From positions 434,001-498,000 of the forward strand of contig NZ_SUUH01000002.1 of the NCBI RefSeq assembly GCF_015062615.1: a stretch of 64,000 nt of DNA, read 5' to 3'. The notes below the pieces were generated by a model, which was given only the letters and a program-made list of their open reading frames with translations, was not told where the DNA came from and did not search any database. The position numbers and the translations under genes were made by a program. Position 1 is the first letter of the stretch, and every line of letters starts with the position of its first letter. Origin of the DNA: Denitrobacterium detoxificans (lineage in GTDB: Bacteria; Actinomycetota; Coriobacteriia; Coriobacteriales; Eggerthellaceae). Of this stretch, positions 25,159 through 36,844 are shown piece by piece.

Positions 25159-26503
25159 ATGAGCAAGATTTCAGACAAGCTCCTGGTTGGCACGTCGAAG
25201 CCCACGCGCGTGCCCGCGAAGCTGGCTCTTGCCGATGGCACCATTTGGGCGGGGTATTCCTGCGGTGCCACGGGCGAGGTGTTCGGCGAGGTGTGCTTCA
25301 ATACCTCCATGACGGGGTACTTGGAAGTGGCCACCGATCCCAGCTATGCCGGCCAGATCGTCACCATGACGTATCCCCAGATTGGCAATTACGGTGTTTG
25401 CCCCGACGACGTGCAGCGCGATCATACGGCCCTGCGCGGCATGGTGGTGCGCGACATGTGCTACACGCCCAGCAACTGGCGATCCGCTGAATCTTTCCCC
25501 GCGTTCCTCGCGCGCAATGGCGTGGTGGGCATCGAGGGCATCGACACGCGTGCCCTGGTGCGCCATATCCGCAATGCGGGTGCCCAGATGGCTGTCCTTT
25601 CCACGGAAACCCTCGACGATGCGCAGCTGCTTGCCAAGCTGGCCGCTGCCCCGGCGTTCGTGGGCACCAACTACGTGGAACGGGAATCGTGCGACGAACC
25701 GCATGAGTACACGGCTGAAAACGTCCCCGCTGGCCATCAGTTTGCCTACGGCAAGGCGCCCGAGGCGAAGTACCATGTGGTCGCCTATGACTGCGGCATG
25801 AAGGATGGCATTCTGGAAAACCTGGTGCGCGTGGGCTGCCGTGTAACGGTGGTGCCGTGGAATACGCCTGCCGAGCAGGTGCTCGCCATGCATCCCAACG
25901 GCGTGTTCCTTTCGAATGGCCCGGGCGACCCCGACGCCGTGGAGGGTACGTATTCCCAGGTGGAAAAGCTGCTGGGCAAGGTACCGCTGTTCGGCATTTG
26001 CCTGGGTCACCAGATGCTTTCGAAGGCCTGTGGCTGCACGATCGAAAAGCTGAAGTTCGGTCATCGCGGCGGCAATCAGCCTGTCATGAACCTGCGCACG
26101 GGTCGCGTGGAGATCACCTCGCAGAACCATGGCTTCGGCATCGTGTATAGCAGCCTGGGCGAACTCGTCCCCGAAGAGTCGGGTGGCATTGCGCAGCACG
26201 CCGAAGACCTGCGCGCTTATGCGGAGGCCCATGTTGCTCCCGTCGTGCGCAACGAAAAGGTGGGTCGCGTGCAGCTCACGCATATCAACTTGAACGACGG
26301 CACGCCCGAGGGCATTGCATGCCTGGATATCCCCGCGTTCTCGGTGCAGTACCATCCCGAAGCCCAGTGTGGCCCCACCGACGCTCACTACCTGTTCGCC
26401 GCGTTCGTGCGCCTTATGGACGGTCGCAGCGATTACCTGGATATCGACATCGCTCAGGATCGTCTGGCCGGTTGGACGTTCGCGGAGCAGAAGGAGGCCC
26501 AGC

Positions 26504-26511
<8 letters not shown>
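25159..26511 (+). CDS. carA: Carbamoyl-phosphate synthase small (glutaminase) subunit
   Basis: This 450-residue subunit hydrolyses glutamine and passes ammonia to CarB. The N-terminal CarA domain shows ADGTIWAGYSCGATGE and the SNGPGDPD block. The class I amidotransferase domain has the nucleophile Cys281 in FGICLGHQ and the HPEAQCGPTD segment with its His. It is longer than the usual 360-390 residues, because about 40 extra residues (about 330-370) follow the conserved QNHGF (322-326) and precede the LTHINLNDGT segment. The start is ATG at 25159 after GGAAGGAAAA. It overlaps carB by 8 bases. Confidence 0.95.
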
Positions 26512-29722
<3,211 letters not shown>

Positions 29723-29760
29723 GGTTCGGTTAGCGCGCGTTCGCGTTTTGCCTGAGCGCC

Positions 29761-29803
29761 ACAGCCCCGCGTCCATTCATGCGATGTGGGGCTGTTTTCT
29801 TTG
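29761..29803 (+). terminator. Rho-independent terminator after carB
   Basis: ACAGCCCC (29761-29768) pairs with GGGGCTGT (29788-29795), followed by TTTCTTT. The 19-base loop has some internal pairing. It ends the carAB unit. Confidence 0.85.
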
Positions 29804-29825
29804 CATAGATCCAGATTTCCAGACA

Positions 29826-29844
29826 AGCGCCGTTTAACGGCGCT
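29826..29844. repeat. Perfect 9-1-9 palindrome between carB and the flavoprotein gene
   Basis: AGCGCCGTT (29826-29834) and AACGGCGCT (29836-29844) are perfect inverted repeats around one T. It lies between the carB terminator and a second perfect hairpin. No T tract follows on either strand. Confidence 0.5.
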
Positions 29845-29850
29845 CAACCA

Positions 29851-29878
29851 CGAAAGGCAGCCCTTGGGCTGCCTTTCG
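29851..29878 (-). terminator. Perfect hairpin downstream of the flavoprotein gene, possible terminator
   Basis: CGAAAGGCAGCC (29851-29862) and GGCTGCCTTTCG (29867-29878) are perfect 12-bp arms around a 4-base loop. It lies 50 bases beyond the stop of the minus-strand flavoprotein gene, the normal position for its terminator. The tail read on the minus strand is TGGTTGAG, so a real T tract is missing. Confidence 0.5.
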
Positions 29879-29928
29879 CTGGGAGGGAATATCTCGGAGT
29901 TTTCTTGTCTTGGCTGGCGTAGCGCCAG

Positions 29929-32181
29929 TTAGATTGCTCGTGCTGCCAAATTGCCAGCCGCAATGGCCTCGGCGATGTTGAACGGCTTTTTGCAGTCGCC
30001 TACGGCTTGAACGTTCATGCCGCCAAGGGCGTCGGCCAGGCTTGTGTCGGGCAACATGTCCATGGCTTCGATTACCGTGTCGCATTCGAACGTCATATCC
30101 ACGCCCGTATCGCAGCTAATGGTCACGCTACCATCGCCTACGCTCTTCACCTGGGCATTGGGCCATACGCGCACGCCGCGCGTGTAGAGCATGGGAATCA
30201 CGAAGCCCTTGATGTGATCGCTTTGTCCACGGTCGAGCTTTTCGATGGGGTCGGGCGAGACGAATATCACTTCCTTGCCTTGTGAGAGCAGGCGCAGCGT
30301 GGTGTCCACCGCTTGCGCTCCCGTGCCCACGACGCAGACGTTCTGGCCAATATCGCTGGTCAGGAAGTCTTCGATGCTCACGATGTTCGTTTTGCCGCTG
30401 GCGGAAAGCCCCAGCGTGTCGCGCAGTCCGCCCGTTGCCACGATAACGGCATCGGGATTCTGCTGCTTCACAAATGCGGCGTCCACTTCCTGTCCGGTGA
30501 CCACCTTTACGCCGCAGACTTTCATCTGGCGCTTGAAGTACTCCTTGTCGCGGCCGATGTTCTCATGCTGGCCCTTTACTGCTTCGGCGAAATCGAGCAG
30601 ACCGCCGATGTCGCTCTTCTTTTCGTAGAGCGTGACCGTGTATCCGCGCAGTGCTGCGACGCGAGCGGCCTCCATGCCAGCGGGACCGCCACCTACGACC
30701 ATTACATTCTTGCTCCCGCTACCTGCGGGGATGTCGGGTCCTTCGGGCATGACCTCGGTGAAGGCGCGCATGTGGCAGGCGTTCATGCGGCAGTGCTCGT
30801 AGAATACGCCGTCTTCGTCCAGATCGAAATGGCAGTGCAGGCATCGGTTGCAGGGTCGAATTTCGTCCGCGCGATTTTCCTTCAGTTTGTTGATGTACTC
30901 GGGGTCTACCATGAACGGGCGGTTCATCATGTAGAAGTCGGCCTTGCCTTCGTCCAGGGCGCCCACGAACATGTCGGGTGCATGGGCGGGGTCCATGAAG
31001 GTGACGCAGCCTACGGGAATGGATACCGCCTTGCGCATTTCGGCGGCTACGTCCAGCAGCATGCCGCAACCGGAGTGGTTGGCGATGAGCTTGCCCTGGA
31101 AGTGGCGCGAGAAGTCGAACATGTTGCCGTAGCCCGTTACGCCGTCGATGCCATAGCCCGTGAAGTACATGTCCGAAGCGAATTCGGCGGGATGATTGTT
31201 GAAGGGCCCCAAGCGCAGATGCAGGCTGTTAGCGCCCGCTTTCTCGAACAGCTTGCACATCTCAATGTTTTCCTCGAGCGTGGTAAGCGTGGAGTTGTTG
31301 CCTAGGTCGTAGTCGTTTTCTTCGATGACGTTGATGAGTACCTGCACGGGGAAATCGGCTCCGCATTCGCGTTTGATGCCCTCGATCATTTCGACGACAA
31401 AGCGCGCGCGATTTTCGAAGCTCTGCGGGCCGTACTCGTCGGAGCGCTTGTTGCGGTTGCGCGAGAGAAACGCCTGGCCGATGTTGTTGCCGGCTGCGTT
31501 GATCTCCACGGCGTCGAAGCCTTGTTCCTTCAGGAACTTTGCGGCGTCGATGAAGTCGCTTTGCACTGTGCGCACTTCTTCGAGCGTGAGATCGTCTGCC
31601 TCTGCGCATGCGAATTGCGGTGCGGTCGTGGCGTCGAACCCAGAAAAAGATGCGCCCATGAGCGAGAGCTGATATCCGCAGTACGCGCCCGCTTCGTGGA
31701 TGGCGGCGGCTACTTTGTCCAGCTCCGCGTTTTCGCGCGTGCGCATCTTATATGCGGCGGGGTAGTGGGGAAGCAGGCTCGCATAGTCCTCCACGAACAT
31801 GAGCTCCACGCCGCCTTTGGCCCAATGCGTGTATTCCGCGATGGTCATTTCAGTAGTCCACCAGGGCAGATAGGCCGATCCTGCGGCAGATTTCACCATG
31901 CGGTTGTTCAGCGTTAGGTTGCCGAACTTCCAGGACGTGAACAGGCTTGTCTGGTTCCAGTCCTTTACCGAATTGCTGCGGTAATCCCAGTCTTGCGGAT
32001 TCAGCTGCGAGATAGCCTCTTGCGGGCTTACGTTGCTGGCGCCGCTTGCCTTGGCGGGTGCTTCGCTAGAGCCTTTTGGGCTAGCGCAGCTCGATAGGCC
32101 CAGCCCTGCGATTCCCGCACCCGCGGCGCTTAGGGCCGCTCCCTTGAAGAATGCGCGACGACTGACGTTGGTCTTCGTCAT
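29929..32181 (-). CDS. Tat-exported Old Yellow Enzyme-type FMN/FAD/4Fe-4S reductase
   Basis: This 750-residue protein starts with a twin-arginine signal (SRRAFFKG at residues 7-14) and a possible lipobox LSSC at 29-32, so it is probably exported folded and perhaps lipid-anchored. An OYE-like TIM barrel (about 75-430) follows, then an iron-sulfur cluster motif CNRCLHC with a fourth Cys about 13 residues on, as in trimethylamine dehydrogenase and 2,4-dienoyl-CoA reductase relatives. The C-terminal FAD/NAD-binding domain has VVGGGPAGMEAARVAALRGY. The likely role is reduction of an organic substrate outside the cytoplasm; the substrate is unknown. ATG at 32181 is chosen because GGGGAGGT precedes it and the Tat signal begins there. 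A LysR gene lies upstream on the same strand. Confidence 0.85.
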   Translation of the reverse strand: MTKTNVSRRAFFKGAALSAAGAGIAGLGLSSCASPKGSSEAPAKASGASNVSPQEAISQLNPQDWDYRSNSVKDWNQTSLFTSWKFGNLTLNNRMVKSAAGSAYLPWWTTEMTIAEYTHWAKGGVELMFVEDYASLLPHYPAAYKMRTRENAELDKVAAAIHEAGAYCGYQLSLMGASFSGFDATTAPQFACAEADDLTLEEVRTVQSDFIDAAKFLKEQGFDAVEINAAGNNIGQAFLSRNRNKRSDEYGPQSFENRARFVVEMIEGIKRECGADFPVQVLINVIEENDYDLGNNSTLTTLEENIEMCKLFEKAGANSLHLRLGPFNNHPAEFASDMYFTGYGIDGVTGYGNMFDFSRHFQGKLIANHSGCGMLLDVAAEMRKAVSIPVGCVTFMDPAHAPDMFVGALDEGKADFYMMNRPFMVDPEYINKLKENRADEIRPCNRCLHCHFDLDEDGVFYEHCRMNACHMRAFTEVMPEGPDIPAGSGSKNVMVVGGGPAGMEAARVAALRGYTVTLYEKKSDIGGLLDFAEAVKGQHENIGRDKEYFKRQMKVCGVKVVTGQEVDAAFVKQQNPDAVIVATGGLRDTLGLSASGKTNIVSIEDFLTSDIGQNVCVVGTGAQAVDTTLRLLSQGKEVIFVSPDPIEKLDRGQSDHIKGFVIPMLYTRGVRVWPNAQVKSVGDGSVTISCDTGVDMTFECDTVIEAMDMLPDTSLADALGGMNVQAVGDCKKPFNIAEAIAAGNLAARAI

Positions 32182-32267
32182 GACCTCCCCTTTCCTTGCG
32201 GATTTTGTCTGTCCCTCACAGACAGGTGCAAGGTATCGCGGGCGGGCGCAACTCGGAAGGAGCAATT

Positions 32268-32309
32268 GCTTGAGTGGGGAGCAAGCATGCGTTGCGTCCC
32301 CTTGCAACG
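32268..32309. promoter_or_regulatory. Two candidate LysR operator inverted repeats
   Basis: GCTTG (32268-32272) and CAAGC (32282-32286) are separated by 9 bases and contain a T-N11-A core typical of LysR sites. CGTTGC (32290-32295) and GCAACG (32304-32309) are separated by 8 bases. Both lie in the 196-base gap between lysR and the flavoprotein start, about 90-130 bases upstream of it. Binding by the adjacent LysR protein is inferred from position and symmetry. Confidence 0.5.
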
Positions 32310-32377
32310 TGGGGCGATATGCCTTCGCGAGTTCGTTTGTGCGTTATGGGTTCTTACTAAGTGGGGCCTCTCGCGTC

Positions 32378-33301
32378 TTATTGCGCCAGGGCGGCTCGGT
32401 GCTTTTCGGCGTGTGGTTGCGTGACGGGGAAGTGCGCGCAGATGGCATCGATGACCTGCTGCGTCGCATGCGCGTGCAAGCCCTCCTCGTAATACAGCCC
32501 TATGTTCCACGTGTGGTTGTGAAGCGGGAAGTCCACGATTTGAACCGATGCGCATCGGATGGCATCCACGCAGGTGGCAGGCACGAACGTGCAACCGCGA
32601 CCGCGGCGCACTTCGTTCAGGATGATGTCGTAGTCGTTGTATTGCGTGTTCATGCGAAAGGGTAGTCCACGCTCTTCGAAGAGCGTTTCGACTTCGCGAT
32701 CGTTGGGGAAGTCGTTTCCGAGCGCGAAGAATTCCAGGTGGGAAAGGTCTTCCAGGGTGGGTTCGCGCATGGAGCAATCCATGATTGCACGGGGGATGGC
32801 AACGTAGATGGGGAAGCGCGTGAGAATGCGCTCGCGCAGTCCCGCAGTGCTGCCGGGCGTCGAGCAGATGATCATGTCCAGTTCGTCTTCGCGCAGAAGG
32901 TCGACGCAGCGGTTCACGTAGTGCTTCTCGACCGTAATCTGGCAATAGGGGCATTCCTGTTCCAGCTGAAACAGGAAGTCGTCGGGCAGTGTGTCAATGA
33001 TGCCGTCGGCGAATCCTATGCGCACGATGGGCTTCGACTCCAACAGCTGGTCGTCAGCTACCTGCACGAACGAGCGATAGCCCTGTACACAATCCAGAGC
33101 GGCGGGGTAGATGGCTAATGCTCGCTCGGTGGGGTGCACGCCGATTTCGTTGCGCTTGAACAGCGGATATCCCAGCGTGCGTTCCATGTTGCTCATCTGT
33201 TTGCTGAACGCTTGGCGTGAAACATGAGCCAGTTGCGCTGCCTTCGCAAATGAGCGATGCTCGCACGCAAGGCAAAACCATTCAATCTGGTTGATGTTCA
33301 T
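32378..33301 (-). CDS. LysR-type transcriptional regulator
   Basis: This 307-residue protein has the N-terminal winged helix-turn-helix of LysR proteins (residues 1-60: FAKAAQLAHVSRQAFSKQMSNMERTLGYPLFKR) and a C-terminal periplasmic-binding-protein-like effector domain (about 90-295). It probably controls the flavoprotein gene that follows on the same strand after 196 bases, perhaps in response to its substrate. Unlike most LysR pairs the target is co-directional, not divergent. The start is ATG at 33301, with GGGAGGAAC upstream. Confidence 0.92.
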   Translation of the reverse strand: MNINQIEWFCLACEHRSFAKAAQLAHVSRQAFSKQMSNMERTLGYPLFKRNEIGVHPTERALAIYPAALDCVQGYRSFVQVADDQLLESKPIVRIGFADGIIDTLPDDFLFQLEQECPYCQITVEKHYVNRCVDLLREDELDMIICSTPGSTAGLRERILTRFPIYVAIPRAIMDCSMREPTLEDLSHLEFFALGNDFPNDREVETLFEERGLPFRMNTQYNDYDIILNEVRRGRGCTFVPATCVDAIRCASVQIVDFPLHNHTWNIGLYYEEGLHAHATQQVIDAICAHFPVTQPHAEKHRAALAQ

Positions 33302-33400
33302 ATGTTCCTCCCTCGAGTGGAAGTATATATGAACGCATGGTGCGTGGGGTGGCTACGCGGCGATCGCATTTCGCTATGAATCACGGTTTTGATTGAATCC

Positions 33401-33670
33401 TTAGCGAGAATTGTATATGTTGCGCCGATGCCCAATCTCGATTGCAAGAACTATGAGCTCATCATCCCGGATTTCGCAGAGGACTCGGTAGTCGCCAATT
33501 CGATAGCGCCATTTTCCCGACTGGTTTGCTGTGAGCCCTTTCCCATGTGCGCGTGGATCTGCGCAGCCGTCGATGTTTTTCAGGAGCCACGCAATTATGA
33601 TGCGTCGGACGCCCGGGTCCATTTTCGAAAGTTGCTTATCAGCTCGTTTTGAGAAGAGGAGCCTCCACAT
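33401..33670 (-). CDS. relE: RelE-family mRNA interferase toxin
   Basis: This 89-residue protein matches RelE/ParE toxins. The N-terminal LLFSKRADKQLSKMDPGVRR helix region, the KGLTANQSGKWRYRIGDYRVLCEI core and the C-terminal IGHRRNIYN are typical of RelE. RelE toxins cleave ribosome-bound mRNA. The start is ATG at 33670, one base after the antitoxin stop. Upstream in-frame sequence belongs to the antitoxin region and has no similarity, so the longer frame is rejected. Confidence 0.9.
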   Translation of the reverse strand: MWRLLFSKRADKQLSKMDPGVRRIIIAWLLKNIDGCADPRAHGKGLTANQSGKWRYRIGDYRVLCEIRDDELIVLAIEIGHRRNIYNSR

Positions 33671-33671
33671 G

Positions 33672-33896
33672 CTACAGGTACTTTCGCGCGATTTCGCTTG
33701 CGGAAATAGTGGTGGGGTCGGCTTCGAATTCCGCTTTCGCCTCTTCCCAGGCCTTAAGATCGAGCTCGTCTTCGATGCGCTCGATTGCTGCCTTGCGCAT
33801 GAATTCCGAAACGGAGGTCCCGAAGGCTTCGGCATAGTTGGAGATAAGCGCCTTTTCATCGCTTTCCAGACGAATTGTCATTGTGGTGCTTGCCAT
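33672..33896 (-). CDS. relB: RelB-like ribbon-helix-helix antitoxin
   Basis: This 74-residue protein begins with the beta strand TMTIRLESDEKALISNYAEAFG followed by SVSEFMRKAAIERIEDE, the ribbon-helix-helix pattern of RelB and DUF6290-type antitoxins. Its C-terminal segment should bind and neutralise the toxin. The start is ATG at 33896 after AAAGGAGG. The toxin start lies one base after its stop, so the two are translated together. It probably represses its own promoter at the palindrome 33911-33937. Confidence 0.9.
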   Translation of the reverse strand: MASTTMTIRLESDEKALISNYAEAFGTSVSEFMRKAAIERIEDELDLKAWEEAKAEFEADPTTISASEIARKYL

Positions 33897-33910
33897 TTAG
33901 GCCTCCTTTC

Positions 33911-33937
33911 ATCCTGTAAGACATTGTATTACAGGAT
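33911..33937 (-). promoter_or_regulatory. Operator/promoter of the relBE pair
   Basis: ATCCTGTAA (33911-33919) and TTACAGGAT (33929-33937) are perfect 9-bp inverted repeats with 9 bases between. The spacer contains TACAAT on the minus strand (33928-33923), a good -10 box, so a bound antitoxin dimer would cover the promoter. It lies 15-40 bases upstream of the relB start. Confidence 0.75.
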
Positions 33938-34101
33938 ATCGATATTCGGATGCGCGTATTGCAATCGTTCAGTATTTCGTAATGTTGGTATTTGGGAGCG
34001 AACGAAGATAGATGTTTTACGTCAAGTCCTCTACGACGCGCAACGCTACATGCTGGCTTTTGATTGCGCCTTCTCTCGCCGTATTGCTACCGCTCCGTTA
34101 A

Positions 34102-34129
34102 TTGTTTCCATCTTGGTGCTATTTATAAT
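34102..34129 (+). promoter_or_regulatory. Predicted promoter of the flavodoxin-like gene
   Basis: TTGTTT (34102-34107) and a consensus TATAAT (34124-34129) are 16 bases apart, 34 bases before the start codon. Confidence 0.65.
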
Positions 34130-34162
34130 GAATGCAAGGCAACATCCAGGTGAGGGGGACAC

Positions 34163-34690
34163 ATGAACGTCAAAGTCGTTTATTACTCTCAGTCGGGCAA
34201 CACCGAGGCCATTGCCAATGAGATAGCCAGCGAGCTGGGCGTACCCGCGTACACAATAGATGAAATGCCGGCCGCCGCTCTCGATTGCGACGTGCTTTTC
34301 CTTGGGGGTGCGCCGTACTTGAATGCCCTCGCCAAAGAGCTTCGCGAGTATGCGAACGCCATTCCTGCTGGCAAGGTGGGACGCGTTGTACTCTTTACGA
34401 CATCGGGCGTGTCACGTCGCACGATTCTTGCCCTTCGCAAGATTCTTCTTCGCAAGGGCATTCTCGTCGATTGCAAGCATTTCTTCGCTCCTGAATTTGC
34501 CATCGAGTCTCGCAAGCCGGCCGCTTGCGCCTTCGCGCTCAAGCACGTGAAGGAATCGAATTCCATCTGCTGTGGGACCGACGTAACGGCCGTTGCCGTC
34601 ACTGCCGTCTCCATTGCAGTTGCAACGATTGCGGTTGCGGGGGCAACCGTTGCTGCCGTGTGTGCGGCGAAACGTTTTAAGAAGCGCTAA
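34163..34690 (+). CDS. Flavodoxin-like protein with C-terminal hydrophobic tail
   Basis: This 175-residue protein has the flavodoxin FMN phosphate-binding loop SQSGNTEAI at residues 9-17, followed by a Rossmann-like domain to about residue 135. Then comes an unbroken Ala/Val-rich hydrophobic stretch (about 141-169) ending in a basic tail (KRFKKR). That is the pattern of a tail-anchored membrane protein with the flavodoxin domain in the cytoplasm. It may carry electrons at the membrane. The start is ATG at 34163 after GAGGGGG. It stands alone with its own promoter, next to the toxin-antitoxin pair. Confidence 0.75.
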   Translation: MNVKVVYYSQSGNTEAIANEIASELGVPAYTIDEMPAAALDCDVLFLGGAPYLNALAKELREYANAIPAGKVGRVVLFTTSGVSRRTILALRKILLRKGILVDCKHFFAPEFAIESRKPAACAFALKHVKESNSICCGTDVTAVAVTAVSIAVATIAVAGATVAAVCAAKRFKKR

Positions 34691-35129
34691 CGTGCGCGAA
34701 CAAGGAACGGGGGAGCGCATTTGCTCGTGCATCTCTGCGTGATGGCGCGAAATACCGTCGATTTGCGTGCGCTCGGCCCCGTTTCGGCAAAAATACGCTG
34801 CCGTATGTAAATAATTCGTCTTTCTGAACATTTCCGCCCCGAATGCGCGAGGGTCTCATTTCGGCGACCTGGGTAAATGCGATTCGAAGCCTTCGACTTG
34901 CTTGCTTTGAGCCGATTTTGGCCCCAGATTTTGTTCAGAACGGCAAATTTTTGCACTTTTGTTCTCCGTTTTTGCCAAGGCGCTTCCCGTCGGCGTCCGA
35001 GTGGGGGATTCGCGGCCTCTCGTTCATGCATTTCGCGTGCATTCCCTGTAGTCGCTTTAGCGCAGGCTAGCGCGCGAAGTGCGTGCGGTATCATGTGGGA
35101 AAATCCAACCCTGAACGAGAGGTATATCT
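34691..35129. other. Gene-free stretch upstream of pyrK
   Basis: These 439 bases are less GC-rich than the surroundings and contain no convincing gene; short frames here have no family similarity. A 6-1-6 palindrome (TCGAAG and CTTCGA) lies near 34882-34894. A TATCAT at 35089-35094 could be the -10 of the pyrK promoter, but no -35 fits. I looked for and did not find the PyrR-loop-like element seen before pyrR and carA. Confidence 0.5.
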
Positions 35130-35927
35130 ATGTGTTGCGAAGACCGTAGCGGTCTCATTCACGAGCGGATAACCCTGCTCTCCAACGAGAAGGTGGGTCC
35201 CAGGCTTTTCGTGATGCGCGTTGAAAGCCCGCGCATTGCCCAGGCGCTTCTCCCCGGTCAGTTCACGCATGTGCGCATCCCGCAGATGGAATCGCACATC
35301 CTTCGCCGCCCCTTCAGCGTATACGAAACGTTTCCCGAAGAGGGCACCATGGACATCCTGTACCAAGTCGTGGGCTATGGCACGGAATTCCTCTCGAAGC
35401 TTCCCGCTGGCACGCAGCTCGATCAGATTGGCCCCATCGGCCGTCCTTGGGACGCTCCCGAAGGCGAAACGCGTGTGCTCGCCGTTGCGGGTGGCGCGGG
35501 TGCACCGGCTACGTTCATGCAGGTGAAGCGCTGCGTTGAAGCGGGCATTCCCGTAGACGTGGTCCTGGGCGCGCAAAATGCCAACGCCCTGGTTACGCGC
35601 GAGCGCTATGCCGCGCTGCTTGGCGCCGACCCGGTTTGCGCCACCGACGATGGCTCGTATGGCTTCAAGGGCTTCGCGACCATCCCGGCAGCCGAGCTCA
35701 TGCAGGAGAACGAATACAGCCGCGTCATCACGTGCGGTCCGGAACCGCTTATGCGCGCGGTGGCCAACAGTGCTGCCGAGGCTGGCATTGCCTGTCAGGT
35801 TTCCATGGAGCGTCGCATGGCATGCGGCGTAGGCGCCTGCCTTTCCTGCGTGGTGGAAACCGTGCAGGGTAAGAAGCGCGCGTGCGTCGACGGTCCCATT
35901 TTCGAAGCTGATCAGGTGGTGTGGTAA
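35130..35927 (+). CDS. pyrK: Dihydroorotate dehydrogenase electron transfer subunit PyrK
   Basis: This 265-residue subunit carries FAD and a 2Fe-2S cluster and passes electrons from dihydroorotate dehydrogenase to NAD+. The ferredoxin reductase-like domain includes HILRRPFSVYET and the GGAGAPATF segment. The C-terminal cluster ligands are in MACGVGACLSCVV with a further Cys in KKRACVDGP. The start is ATG at 35130 behind GAGAGG. The stop overlaps the pyrD start by one base. Confidence 0.95.
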   Translation: MCCEDRSGLIHERITLLSNEKVGPRLFVMRVESPRIAQALLPGQFTHVRIPQMESHILRRPFSVYETFPEEGTMDILYQVVGYGTEFLSKLPAGTQLDQIGPIGRPWDAPEGETRVLAVAGGAGAPATFMQVKRCVEAGIPVDVVLGAQNANALVTRERYAALLGADPVCATDDGSYGFKGFATIPAAELMQENEYSRVITCGPEPLMRAVANSAAEAGIACQVSMERRMACGVGACLSCVVETVQGKKRACVDGPIFEADQVVW

Positions 35928-36844
35928 TGACGCAGGTGAACATGGCCGTCAATCTGGGCGGCTTGGAAATGAAGAACCCCGTTACCGTGGCTTCGGGCAC
36001 CTATGCCGCTGGCCGCGAGTATAACGATTTCGTGCCCGTCGAGATGCTGGGCGCAGTCACCACGAAGGGCGTATCGCTGAACGGCTGGGAGGGCAACGCA
36101 AGCCCTCGCATTGCCGAAACGCCTTCTGGCATGCTGAATTCCATCGGCCTGCAGAATCCTGGCGTGGCCGTGCTGAAGGAAAAGGACCTTTCGTGGCTCG
36201 AAGGGCGTGACGTACCCGTCATCGTGAACGTCTCTGGTCACAGCTTCGAGGAATACGTGCAGGTCATCGAAGCGCTCGACGACGATGATCGCGTGAGCGC
36301 CTACGAGGTGAACATCAGCTGCCCCAATGTCGATTCGGGCGGCATGACGTTTGGCACGCACGTACCCAGCGTGGAAAAGATCGTGGGCCTGTGCCGCGAA
36401 GCCACGAAGAAGCCCATGATCGTGAAGCTTTCCCCGAACGTTACCGACATCACGGAAATCGCCCGCGCGGCCGAAGCCTCGGGTGCCGACGCCCTGTCGC
36501 TCATTAATACGCTTTTGGGCATGGCCATCGACGCGCGTACCCGCAAGCCCGTGCTCGCCCGCGTGGTAGGCGGCCTTTCCGGCCCGGCCGTGAAGCCCGT
36601 TGCCCTGTGCATGGTATGGCAGGTGCACAACGCCGTGAACGTGCCCATCTTGGGTATGGGTGGCATCATGAACGGCACCGACGCCGTGGAATTCATGCTC
36701 GCGGGTGCTACCGCCGTTTCCGTGGGCACCGCCAACTTCGTAAACCCCCTCGCCACGCGCGAGGTCATCGAGGGTATTCGAGCATACTGTGAAGAGCAGG
36801 GCGTAACCGACGTGAACGAGCTGGTAGGAGGTCTGCAATGCTAG
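35927..36844 (+). CDS. pyrD: Dihydroorotate dehydrogenase, class 1B catalytic subunit
   Basis: This 305-residue FMN enzyme oxidises dihydroorotate to orotate with PyrK. The N-terminal MKNPVTVASGTYAAGREY segment and the active-site NISCPNVDSGG with the catalytic Cys identify the NAD-linked class 1B form. The start is ATG at 35927 overlapping the pyrK stop; GTG at 35921 is in frame but less likely. The end overlaps pyrF by 7 bases. Confidence 0.95.
   Translation: MTQVNMAVNLGGLEMKNPVTVASGTYAAGREYNDFVPVEMLGAVTTKGVSLNGWEGNASPRIAETPSGMLNSIGLQNPGVAVLKEKDLSWLEGRDVPVIVNVSGHSFEEYVQVIEALDDDDRVSAYEVNISCPNVDSGGMTFGTHVPSVEKIVGLCREATKKPMIVKLSPNVTDITEIARAAEASGADALSLINTLLGMAIDARTRKPVLARVVGGLSGPAVKPVALCMVWQVHNAVNVPILGMGGIMNGTDAVEFMLAGATAVSVGTANFVNPLATREVIEGIRAYCEEQGVTDVNELVGGLQC

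Noticed and set aside
33531..34166. Plus-strand open frame of 211 codons across the relBE region
   Set aside because: The opposite strand carries a clear toxin-antitoxin pair with ribosome-binding sites and an operator.
34843..35149. Short plus-strand frames of 75 and 90 codons before pyrK
   Set aside because: No ribosome-binding site, no family similarity, and one runs into pyrK in another frame.
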